This document shows, in pieces, positions 6,875-13,565 of a stretch of DNA of 15,641 nucleotides. The DNA comes from Bacteroidota bacterium (GTDB taxonomy: Bacteria; Bacteroidota; Bacteroidia; NORP154). A model generated the notes under the pieces. That model worked only from the letters and a program-made list of their open reading frames with translations. It searched no databases and was not told the origin of the DNA. The stretch spans positions 1 to 15,641 of the forward strand of contig NVRZ01000047.1 of NCBI GenBank assembly GCA_002401055.1. The letters are read 5' to 3'. Within the stretch, counting starts at the first letter, position 1; each line of letters begins with the position of its first letter. The position numbers were made by a program, and so were the translations under genes.

Positions 6875-7938
6875 GATTGCTCAAAAAGCTTGATACTACT
6901 CAGAAATTTACTTCTTCTCTCAGAGATAAAAAACTCTAAAATAAGCAAGATTATTGCGGCCATTAGAAAGTATTGAAATCGATCTTCATAATCAGTAAAT
7001 ACCTTGCTGCCGAATTTTACCTTCTCCATTTTATTTAGCTCAGCAAATAGAATGCCTAATCCCGATTGAACATTATTTGCCCTTATGTAACTTCCATTAC
7101 CTGCGGCCGCGATTTTCTGGAGCATAACCTCATTCAGTTTGGTTATGATGGCACCTCCCTCCTTATCCTTCCTAAATCCAATGTGTTTTCCATACCGGTA
7201 GATCGGAATAGGAGCTCCCTTGCTCAGGCCCATCCCTATGGTGTGAATTACAATACCAACCTCAGAAGCCGCTTCGGCCGCCTCAATTGCGCCGTCCTCA
7301 TGATTTTCACCATCTGTGATAATGATGATTGCCCTATTTTTAGCACTTGTAAGTTCTTCTTCTTCCTGTCCAAAGGAATTCATACTCAGTTCAATAGCAT
7401 CGCCTATAGCTGTTCCCTGCGTAGGCATGATGTCCACACTTAAAGTAGATAGAAAGAGTTTGGCCGCTGAATAATCAGTTGTGATTGGTAGTTGAACAAA
7501 AGCTTCCCCACCAAAAACCACCAACCCAATACGATCTCCCTGAAGTTTGTCAATCAGCTTCGAAATGGCCTGCTTTGCCCGCTCAAGCCGATTTGGCTTG
7601 ATGTCTTCGGCCAACATACTGTTGGATAGATCCACCGCGATAATTAGGTCCACCCCCTCACGTTGCACCTCCTCCATTTTAGATCCTATCTGAGGGTTTG
7701 CTATTCCAATTACTATCAGAATCACTGCTAGCAGAAGCAGCATAAATTTGAATACTGAGCGAGCTTTTGACGCAAAGGGAAGTAACTCATGCATAAGCTC
7801 GGGTTCACCAAACTTTTGCACCGCTTTCCGTTTCCAACGCATGGATATAGAAAACAATATCCACAGGATAATGGTAAGCCCGGCAATTAATTCAATCGCC
7901 TGTAGTAAATCCATATTTTCCAGTCTCAGTCTCTCCAT
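6871..7938 (-). CDS. batB: BatB: membrane von Willebrand A domain protein
   Basis: The protein has 355 residues from the start chosen here. Two N-terminal membrane helices (about 15-33 and 61-80) are followed by a von Willebrand factor A domain (about 95-290) and a C-terminal helix (about 330-347). The MIDAS metal site is complete: D103-L-S105-N-S107, T176 in the motif TQGTAIG, and D209 in ITDGENHEDG. VWA domains with an intact MIDAS bind protein ligands through a divalent cation, and they are typical partners of MoxR ATPases. I chose the ATG at 7936-7938, 7 nt after the batA stop. The longest frame starts at 8019, inside batA, and its extra 27 residues look like frame-shifted coding. An ATG at 7914 would give 347 residues and cannot be excluded. 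The gene is paralogous to batA and overlaps batC by 4 nt. Confidence 0.9.
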   Translation of the reverse strand: MERLRLENMDLLQAIELIAGLTIILWILFSISMRWKRKAVQKFGEPELMHELLPFASKARSVFKFMLLLLAVILIVIGIANPQIGSKMEEVQREGVDLIIAVDLSNSMLAEDIKPNRLERAKQAISKLIDKLQGDRIGLVVFGGEAFVQLPITTDYSAAKLFLSTLSVDIMPTQGTAIGDAIELSMNSFGQEEEELTSAKNRAIIIITDGENHEDGAIEAAEAASEVGIVIHTIGMGLSKGAPIPIYRYGKHIGFRKDKEGGAIITKLNEVMLQKIAAAGNGSYIRANNVQSGLGILFAELNKMEKVKFGSKVFTDYEDRFQYFLMAAIILLILEFFISERRSKFLSSIKLFEQS

Positions 7939-7945
7939 TATCTGA

Positions 7946-8950
7946 TTAAGGTATGCTCCTGAACAAAGTATTTCTAAAAAGTATTTCCAACAAGACCAGT
8001 ATTCCTGCAAAAACAGCAAAGGGCAAAAATCGCTCTGTTTTCTTTTTGAACTCGGTTACCTCAATTTTTGATTTTTCAAGTTTGTCTATTTCTTCATATA
8101 TATCTTCCAAACTTGATTTATTAACGGCCCGGAAATACTTCCCCCCAGTTAAGTCTGCAATTTCCTTTAGCATGACTTCATCAATTTTCACCTCTATTTC
8201 TTGATACTTTATGCCATAGGGAGTCTGAAAAGGATACGGAGCGGTTCCCTCCGTGCCTACTCCAATTGTGTATACCCTTATCCCAAACGATTTTGCGATT
8301 TCGGCTGCAGTAGCCGGAGCAATTAACCCACTGTTATTAACCCCATCCGTTAGGAGAATTATCACTTTGCTCTTGGCCTGACTGTTCTCAAGGCGGTTAA
8401 TACCCGTTGCCAGACCCATTCCAATTGCCGTTCCATCCTCAATCATACCGCTTCTTATATCCTTGAATAAACTTCTGAGTATGGCGTGATCCGTTGTGAG
8501 AGGGCATTGCGTAAAGCTTTCACCACTGAATACGACCAATCCTATCCTGTCATTAGGCCTCAAGGAGATAAACTGATCAGCTACTTCTTTAGAAGCTTCC
8601 AAACGGTTAGGCTTAAAATCCTCGGCAAGCATGCTACCAGATATATCTATTGATATAATAATGTCAATTCCTTCGGTCGTGACATTTTGCCAGCTCGTAC
8701 TGGATTGAGGACGTGCTATTGCAATAATTAGGGCTCCCAATGCCAATATTCTGAAAAATACGAGGCAATGGCGTGCACGCGTTTTGAAATTACCAGTGTA
8801 ATCAGAGAAACCTTGAAGGGATGACACCTGAATATCAGCCTTTGAAGCATTGCTTTTTAGAACATACCAAATAGCCAGACCTGGTAAGGCCAATAATCCG
8901 TATAGATATTCCGGATTTGCAAACGTAATGCTATTGAACAGCTCCATCAT
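7946..8950 (-). CDS. batA: BatA: membrane von Willebrand A domain protein
   Basis: The 334-residue protein begins with FANPEYLYGLLALPGLAIWY, the typical BatA N-terminal helix, with a second helix at about 62-80. The VWA domain spans about 95-290 and a C-terminal helix lies at about 308-325. The MIDAS site is intact: D102-I-S104-G-S106 (SIDISGSM), T174 in DGTAIG and D202 in LTDGVNN. BatA and BatB are paralogues that are thought to form the membrane VWA core of the Bat complex, acting with the MoxR ATPase. The start ATG at 8948-8950 (a second ATG follows directly) overlaps the upstream gene by 20 nt, so translation is probably coupled. The end lies 7 nt before batB. The length is normal for the family. 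Confidence 0.92.
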   Translation of the reverse strand: MMELFNSITFANPEYLYGLLALPGLAIWYVLKSNASKADIQVSSLQGFSDYTGNFKTRARHCLVFFRILALGALIIAIARPQSSTSWQNVTTEGIDIIISIDISGSMLAEDFKPNRLEASKEVADQFISLRPNDRIGLVVFSGESFTQCPLTTDHAILRSLFKDIRSGMIEDGTAIGMGLATGINRLENSQAKSKVIILLTDGVNNSGLIAPATAAEIAKSFGIRVYTIGVGTEGTAPYPFQTPYGIKYQEIEVKIDEVMLKEIADLTGGKYFRAVNKSSLEDIYEEIDKLEKSKIEVTEFKKKTERFLPFAVFAGILVLLEILFRNTLFRSIP

Positions 8951-9932
8951 GGTTATCGGTTAGTTCTTTAGTATCATCTGCTACTCCATCGCTGGGTTTG
9001 GATTCATTTACAAAGTCATATCCGTTCTGAAGACTTAGTTCGTGGTCACTGGCCAAGGGCTTTCCCTTTGCAAATTTCACCATATCAGCCTGAGATAATA
9101 TTTGTCTCAATTTAGTCTTGGTTGTCCCTTCAATTCCAACATGATCTATACTTGCCAAAATCTCATCACTCGTCATCTCCATAGCAATAATCCCAAAGCT
9201 CTCTTCTATGTAAGTTCTTACAATTTCGGTTAATTCTGTATAGTAAAGTTTTACTTTATTATTTTGCCATAACTTTTTGTTTTCCAGAGTTTTAAGATTT
9301 TCTAGAGCCTTAATATAAGGCGAAATAAGAACCTCTGGGATTTCAGGCTCTTTCTTCCTTTCCATGTACTTTTTGTAAAGCCTATATGCAAGCAATAAAA
9401 GAAGAATAATTGCGACAATCGTTATCGCATATGGCAATAGTTCTTCAATGGTATATGGAGCCTCTAATGGCGCCTTAATGTCCATTATAGCCTGGGTTGT
9501 ATCGACTTCCAATGTTCTAACTGTCAGTAGCAATGCTTCGGTTTCGGCAATGACATTAGAATCTCCAAGTAAGGTGATCAGGAAAGGTGGTATGGCGTAG
9601 AAACCTGAATCAAACGATGTTATCAGGTAGGTCTTACTTAGCTTTATATTGCTATCTGATGCATAAGATGTATCTACTTCAGACTGAGAGATAATTTCAA
9701 TCCCTTCAACGAGTACATCCACCAAGATTGGCAAATCAACCGTTATCCCCGGAGAGGTCTCAACCAAGAGTAGCAATTCTATCTGGTCGCCAATTAAGAT
9801 TTCATTCGTATCCATTACTGCAACAGCATATACTTCCTGGGCATCTGCCTTGCTACCAGATAGAACTAATAATGCCATAAGAAATACCATTCCCAATGCT
9901 CGCACAGGCTTATATACGTTAGTTTTCATCAT
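8931..9932 (-). CDS. Membrane-anchored Bat operon protein, BatD/DUF4381-like
   Basis: The 333-residue protein has a signal peptide (about 1-31, cleaved near KADAQ), a beta-rich periplasmic domain (33-160), one membrane helix (165-185) and a cytosolic helical domain (190-310) with the segments LWQNNKVKLYYTELTEIVRTYIE and EMTSDEIL. The plan, an Ig-like exported domain, a helix and a small cytosolic domain, looks like a short BatD. In position and layout it matches the DUF4381-type or unnamed protein found between the DUF58 gene and batA in many MoxR-VWA operons. Its exact family is not certain. The residue tail 311-333 is acidic and low in complexity. The gene overlaps DUF58 as ATGA (9929-9932) and batA by 20 nt. 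It probably contacts the VWA proteins; this is inferred from context only. Confidence 0.75.
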   Translation of the reverse strand: MMKTNVYKPVRALGMVFLMALLVLSGSKADAQEVYAVAVMDTNEILIGDQIELLLLVETSPGITVDLPILVDVLVEGIEIISQSEVDTSYASDSNIKLSKTYLITSFDSGFYAIPPFLITLLGDSNVIAETEALLLTVRTLEVDTTQAIMDIKAPLEAPYTIEELLPYAITIVAIILLLLLAYRLYKKYMERKKEPEIPEVLISPYIKALENLKTLENKKLWQNNKVKLYYTELTEIVRTYIEESFGIIAMEMTSDEILASIDHVGIEGTTKTKLRQILSQADMVKFAKGKPLASDHELSLQNGYDFVNESKPSDGVADDTKELTDNHDGAVQ

Positions 9933-10825
9933 CGTCTTGCCTCTCTCTTCTTAAAAAGTCCCATTAGTGGTTTTACGTAAGGCTCGTCCGTCCTGATAGA
10001 TGTTGCATCGACTCCGCATCTGGAAAACAGTTTTTTAAGTACCCCTTCCCGCTTTGAATTGTACGATTTATAATGTTCTCTCAGCTTTTTACTCGAGGTA
10101 TCAATCCATCTGAAATCACCGGTTTCCGCATCTCTCAGCTTAACCAAGCCTACAGACGGAAGTTCTTGTTCCCTCTGGTCATACACGCGAATTGCAACTA
10201 TATCATGCTTCTTGTTGGCAATTTTGAGGGCTTCCTCCCCTACTTCTCCTTTTTCATTAAAATTGACGTCCATAAAATCGCTAATGACAAAGGCGATACT
10301 TCTCTTCTTGATTGCATTTGTGAAATACCTTAATGCTCCTGATATATCAGTTTTTTTGTTTGTTGGCTCAAATGTGATTAACTCTCTGATGATTCGCAGT
10401 ATATGTGACTTCCCCTTCTTTGGCGGTATAAACTTCTCTATAATATCGCTGAAGAAGATGACTCCGATCTTGTCATTGTTGTGTATTGCAGAAAATGCAA
10501 GTACCGCCGACAATTCCGTGACCAGATCTTGTTTAAATTGTGAGGTCGTTCCAAATTCTTTAGAAGCACTCACATCTATTAGTAACATAACTGTCATCTC
10601 ACGCTCCTCCTCAAAAATTTTGATAAAGGGAGCATTAAACCTGGCAGTTACATTCCAATCAATCGCTCGAATATCATCTCCGAATTGATATTCTCGGACT
10701 TCACTGAAAGTCATCCCTTTGCCCTTGAATGCAGTATGGTATTCACCTGAGAAGATCTGATCCGATAGACCTCGCGTTTTAATTTCAATCTTACGTACCT
10801 TCTTTAGAAGTTCACCCTCGTCCAT
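9929..10825 (-). CDS. DUF58 family protein (MoxR-associated VWA-like)
   Basis: The 298-residue protein is a DUF58 family member. The signature runs REYQFGDDIRAIDWNVTAR (44-62), followed by the segment FIKIFEEEREMTVMLLIDVS (67-86). The VWA-like fold carries a MIDAS-type D84-V-S86-A-S88. Cys residues are rare, and there is no signal peptide or membrane segment, so it is cytosolic or peripheral. DUF58 proteins are nearly always encoded next to MoxR and are thought to act as a substrate-side adaptor for the ATPase. The ATG at 10823-10825 lies 62 nt after the moxR stop, the widest gap in the operon. No terminator or clear promoter is present in that gap, so read-through from moxR is likely. The gene overlaps the next one as ATGA. 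Confidence 0.93.
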   Translation of the reverse strand: MDEGELLKKVRKIEIKTRGLSDQIFSGEYHTAFKGKGMTFSEVREYQFGDDIRAIDWNVTARFNAPFIKIFEEEREMTVMLLIDVSASKEFGTTSQFKQDLVTELSAVLAFSAIHNNDKIGVIFFSDIIEKFIPPKKGKSHILRIIRELITFEPTNKKTDISGALRYFTNAIKKRSIAFVISDFMDVNFNEKGEVGEEALKIANKKHDIVAIRVYDQREQELPSVGLVKLRDAETGDFRWIDTSSKKLREHYKSYNSKREGVLKKLFSRCGVDATSIRTDEPYVKPLMGLFKKREARR

Positions 10826-10887
10826 AGAACTGGATTTTAGATTTAAGCTGTAGGTTTATAAATAATTCACCTTGGGGAAAGAGGGTG

Positions 10888-11910
10888 TTACGGAACCTCA
10901 ATAGTGTTGAGTATTTCACTCAAAATATCTTCGGAAGTTACGTTCTCGGCTTCCGCTTCATAGGTAAGTCCAACTCTGTGTCTCATCACATCAAAACAAA
11001 TGGCCCTAACATCCTCAGGGATTACATAACCTCTTCTCTTAATGAAGGCATAAGCCTTGGCAGCCAATGCCAAGTTGATGCTTGCTCTGGGTGAACCCCC
11101 GAAGCTGATCATATCAGCAAATTGATCAAGGCCATAATCCTTTGGGTTTCTGGTGGCAAACACGATGTCGATGATATATTTCTCAATCTTCTCGTCCATA
11201 TAAACCTCCCTCACAAGGTTTCTTGCTTTGATAATAGCTTCGGTCTTCAACACTGGCTTAAGCTCAATATTAGGCTTGTCAATATTTTGACGGATAATTA
11301 ACCTCTCTTCCTCTTTATTTGGATATCCTATTACAATTTTCATCATAAACCGGTCTACCTGTGCCTCTGGCAAAGGATATGTACCTTCTTGTTCGATAGG
11401 GTTTTGAGTCGCTAGAACCAGAAAGGGCTCCTCAAGCTTGAACGTTTCAGACCCAATTGTAACTTGACGCTCTTGCATAGCCTCTAACAGAGCACTCTGT
11501 ACTTTAGCGGGTGATCTATTTATCTCGTCAGCCAATATGAAATTGGCGAATATTGGACCTTTCCGAACACTAAACTCCTCCTTTTTCTGACTATAAATCA
11601 TTGTTCCTACAAGATCTGCAGGTAATAAATCAGGAGTAAATTGAAGTCTACTAAATTTAGCATGAATAATGGACGCGAGTGATTTGATGGCCAATGTCTT
11701 TGCCAATCCTGGTAAGCCCTCTAACAAGATGTGACCATTTGATAGTAATCCGATCATAAGCCTCTCTACCATGTGCTTTTGGCCAATGATTACCTTATCC
11801 ATCTCCATCGTAATCAGATCAACGAAGGCGCTTTCTTTTTCTACTCTATCGTTGAGAGCTTTAATATCCACAGCGTCTGAGCCTGTAGATTCAGTTGTAA
11901 TTGTATCCAT
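10888..11910 (-). CDS. MoxR family AAA+ ATPase
   Basis: The 340-residue protein has the AAA+ core of the MoxR family. Walker A is GLPGLAKT at 65-72, Walker B is ILADE at 125-129, and the segment NRSPAKVQSALLEAMQERQV follows it. Sensor 1 is ATQNP at 167-171, and PLPEAQVDRF (179-188) holds the likely arginine finger R187. The C-terminal lid includes GGSPRASI and ends ILNTIEVP. MoxR ATPases are cytosolic chaperone-like machines that work with VWA proteins to activate or assemble other proteins. It is the first gene of the Bat operon. The ATG at 11908-11910 follows a leader of about 20 nt from a predicted promoter (-7 box at 11937-11944). The first 20 residues are Thr/Ser/Asp-rich and not conserved, so the exact start is a little uncertain; the ATG is favoured because no other lies between it and the conserved region. 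Confidence 0.94.
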   Translation of the reverse strand: MDTITTESTGSDAVDIKALNDRVEKESAFVDLITMEMDKVIIGQKHMVERLMIGLLSNGHILLEGLPGLAKTLAIKSLASIIHAKFSRLQFTPDLLPADLVGTMIYSQKKEEFSVRKGPIFANFILADEINRSPAKVQSALLEAMQERQVTIGSETFKLEEPFLVLATQNPIEQEGTYPLPEAQVDRFMMKIVIGYPNKEEERLIIRQNIDKPNIELKPVLKTEAIIKARNLVREVYMDEKIEKYIIDIVFATRNPKDYGLDQFADMISFGGSPRASINLALAAKAYAFIKRRGYVIPEDVRAICFDVMRHRVGLTYEAEAENVTSEDILSEILNTIEVP

Positions 11911-11936
11911 TGTAATGCGTGTGTTTTATTGGAGTG

Positions 11937-11944
11937 CAAACATA
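11937..11944 (-). promoter_or_regulatory. Predicted -7 box of the moxR/Bat operon
   Basis: On the minus strand this reads TATGTTTG, an exact TAnnTTTG match 26 nt before the moxR ATG. No TTG is seen at the -33 distance; that region is the hsp20 terminator hairpin instead. The box begins right after the terminator T-run. Confidence 0.5.
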
Positions 11945-11971
11945 AAAAAAATGAGGGCTAAAAAGCCCCCA
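11944..11971 (-). terminator. Intrinsic terminator of hsp20
   Basis: On the minus strand an 8-bp stem (11971-11964 with 11959-11952, one G-U pair, core GGGCT/AGCCC) with a 4-nt loop is followed by a run of eight Ts. It lies 81 nt after the hsp20 stop. Its T-tract merges with the predicted moxR -7 box. A TTTT run also follows the hairpin on the plus strand, so weak bidirectional activity is possible. Confidence 0.85.
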
Positions 11972-12052
11972 TTTTCTGTTAATATTTGTTAAAATGCACC
12001 TTCGCCTAAGAAGGTAGATGACCATTTCAGGTCAATAAACCGCTTTTTAACA

Positions 12053-12490
12053 TTACGAGATTTTAATCTCTCTCGCTGGCTTAATCAAAGCTTCTTCTTG
12101 CTTAGGTAAGGTCAGTTTGAGAATCCCATCTTCATATTTGGCTGTGATCTTGTCTTCCTTTACCGATTCGGGAAGCGTGAATGTACGTTGAAATGAACCG
12201 TAGGTAAACTCTCTCTTTGTGAAATGATTACCTGATTCATCACTTGTGTCTTCACGTTTTGAAGATATGATCAGTTGATTGTTGTCAATCTCTACAGTAA
12301 AGTCATTCTTTTGAAAACCAGGTGCAGCAACCTCAACCAAGAAGTCAGTGTTGGTTTCCTGAATATTTACAGCAGGCCTTGTAATTAGTCGCTCACTTTT
12401 TATAGGATGATATGAATTCCTGTTTAAAAATTCATCCATCAAATAATTAAAAGCAGGCGCCCTTCCGTTTCTCCATTTTACTAGTGTCAT
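12053..12490 (-). CDS. Hsp20/alpha-crystallin small heat-shock protein
   Basis: The 145-residue protein has a short N-terminal arm, an alpha-crystallin domain at about 38-130, and a tail carrying the IxI motif (IKI at 142-144). Diagnostic segments are PAVNIQETNTDFLVEVAAPGF, YGSFQRTFTLPESV, and GILKLTLPK at 122-130. Small heat-shock proteins are ATP-independent chaperones that form large oligomers and hold unfolding proteins. The length is usual for bacterial Hsp20. The gene is monocistronic, ending at the terminator at 11944-11971. Unlike its neighbours it has a perfect Shine-Dalgarno, AGGAGGA, ending 7 nt before the ATG. A 6-bp inverted repeat (12525-12530/12545-12550) lies in the upstream region; I see no clear promoter. 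Confidence 0.95.
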   Translation of the reverse strand: MTLVKWRNGRAPAFNYLMDEFLNRNSYHPIKSERLITRPAVNIQETNTDFLVEVAAPGFQKNDFTVEIDNNQLIISSKREDTSDESGNHFTKREFTYGSFQRTFTLPESVKEDKITAKYEDGILKLTLPKQEEALIKPAREIKIS

Positions 12491-12497
12491 AATATGG

Positions 12498-12504
12498 TCC
12501 TCCT
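12498..12504 (-). promoter_or_regulatory. Strong Shine-Dalgarno of hsp20
   Basis: The minus strand reads AGGAGGA, with 7 nt to the ATG at 12490. This is a full anti-16S match at ideal spacing, and it supports this ATG as the start. The neighbouring genes do not have such a site, in keeping with the phylum's weak use of Shine-Dalgarno sequences. Confidence 0.85.
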
Positions 12505-12656
12505 ATTAATTGTGTCCGGGTCTCATCACCGAAGCTTTAGCGTAGGTGATTCTTCGCGAACTGGTTAATTATTAATTAATTCAATGTGTGTAGGTCAAAA
12601 TATATGCCATTGCCAAAAACGTGCAATTATGGCAGGATGTATCAGGGATTTAATTA

Positions 12657-12750
12657 GAGATTGCTTAGTCGTCTGCCCTTGCAGGCTCCTCGCAATGACG
12701 AATTGTAATGAGTTCCGTCATTGCGAGGGCTGAAAGCCCGAAGCAATCTC
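12657..12750. repeat. REP-like long palindromic repeat
   Basis: This is an imperfect palindrome of 94 bases. The outer arms GAGATTGCTT (12657-12666) and AAGCAATCTC (12741-12750) are perfect complements. The inner arms CCTCGCAATGACG (12688-12700) and CGTCATTGCGAGG (12716-12728) form a perfect 13-bp stem around a 15-nt loop. A small side hairpin GGGCT/AGCCC lies at 12727-12731/12735-12739. The arm sequence is a dispersed intergenic palindrome I recognise from several bacterial genomes (from memory). Confidence 0.85.
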
Positions 12751-12765
12751 CCGTAATATTGTTAG

Positions 12766-12773
12766 TACCTTTG
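12766..12773 (+). promoter_or_regulatory. Predicted -7 box for truA
   Basis: TACCTTTG is an exact TAnnTTTG match, 21 nt before the truA ATG. No TTG is visible at -33, where the end of the REP-like palindrome lies. The transcript leader would be only about 14 nt. Confidence 0.5.
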
Positions 12774-12794
12774 CTCTCCTTAAAAAATTGGACA

Positions 12795-13565
12795 ATGACT
12801 CGGTATTTTTTAAAACTTTCCTATAAAGGAACCAACTACCACGGCTGGCAAATTCAGGATAACACCGATACGGTACAACAAGAAGTAAACCAGGCATTAA
12901 CTACCTTATTTAACGAGGAAATTCTTTGCACAGGTTGCGGAAGAACGGATACTGGAGTACATGCAAAAGAATTCTATGCGCACTTCGATTCTAGCCTGCT
13001 AATTGACAATCGTGAGCAGTTGATATTTAGGCTCAACGGTTGCCTTCCATCAGATATATCAGTTTCAGATGTATTTGAAGTACCATTGGAATCAAATGCC
13101 CGGTTTGATGCCATTAGCAGAACATATGAATACATAATATCGCTAAAGAAAGATCCCTTTTTAAAGGAGCAATCACACTACCTTTTTAGAACATTAGATC
13201 TTGGTTTGATGAAGAAAGCTGGGAAAGAATTGAAAGCACATGAAGATTTCACCAGCTTTAGTAAATCAAACACGCAGACCAAAACTAATTTATGTGATAT
13301 TAAAAAAGCGGAATGGACCGCCAATGATCAGCAACTTAAATTTACTATAACTGCCAATCGATTTTTAAGGGGAATGGTACGCGCAATTGTAGGCACTTTA
13401 TTGGAAGTTGGACAAGGAAAAATTACTGTTTCTGATTTTGCAGAGATTATTGAGGCTAAAGATCGTGGGAAAGCTGGTACTTCCGTACCCGCTGCAGGGC
13501 TTCATCTTATCGCTGTGGAATATCCAAAAGATTTGTTTATTTCACAAACCAAGAGCAAGTTATAA
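12795..13565 (+). CDS. truA: tRNA pseudouridine synthase A (TruA)
   Basis: The 256-residue protein begins TRYFLKLSYKGTNYHGWQIQ, the TruA N-terminal motif. It has the catalytic segment GCGRTDTGVHA, with catalytic Asp at residue 52. Later motifs include SNARFDAISRTYEYII, FTSFSKSNTQTKTNLCDI and FLRGMVRAIVGTLLEVG. TruA converts uridines 38-40 of the tRNA anticodon stem to pseudouridine, in the cytosol. I chose the ATG at 12795-12797. A longer frame opens at 12708, but its first 29 codons read through the REP-like palindrome and the promoter and lack homology to TruA. The stop at 13563-13565 abuts the ATG of the ABC exporter with no gap, so the two are an operon and probably translationally coupled. 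Confidence 0.95.
   Translation: MTRYFLKLSYKGTNYHGWQIQDNTDTVQQEVNQALTTLFNEEILCTGCGRTDTGVHAKEFYAHFDSSLLIDNREQLIFRLNGCLPSDISVSDVFEVPLESNARFDAISRTYEYIISLKKDPFLKEQSHYLFRTLDLGLMKKAGKELKAHEDFTSFSKSNTQTKTNLCDIKKAEWTANDQQLKFTITANRFLRGMVRAIVGTLLEVGQGKITVSDFAEIIEAKDRGKAGTSVPAAGLHLIAVEYPKDLFISQTKSKL

Larger units (their letters stand above)
12491..12794. other. Intergenic region between hsp20 and truA
   Basis: These 304 bases between two divergent genes hold, in order, the hsp20 Shine-Dalgarno, an inverted repeat ATCACC/GGTGAT (12525-12530/12545-12550), an AT-only palindrome-like stretch near 12565-12580, the REP-like palindrome (12657-12750) and the predicted truA promoter. An open frame from 12708 runs into truA but is only the repeat being read through. 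Confidence 0.6.

Noticed and set aside
10826..10887. Terminator or separate promoter between moxR and DUF58
   Set aside because: Only a weak CACC/GGTG pairing without a T-run and no TAnnTTTG box, so the operon is treated as continuous.
12491..12560. RNA thermometer (ROSE or four-U type) in the hsp20 leader
   Set aside because: No upstream segment complementary to AGGAGGA is visible; the inverted repeat present (12525-12550) does not mask the Shine-Dalgarno.
12708..12794. Longer N-terminus for TruA
   Set aside because: The extra 29 codons read through the REP-like palindrome and the predicted promoter; TruA homology starts at the ATG at 12795.
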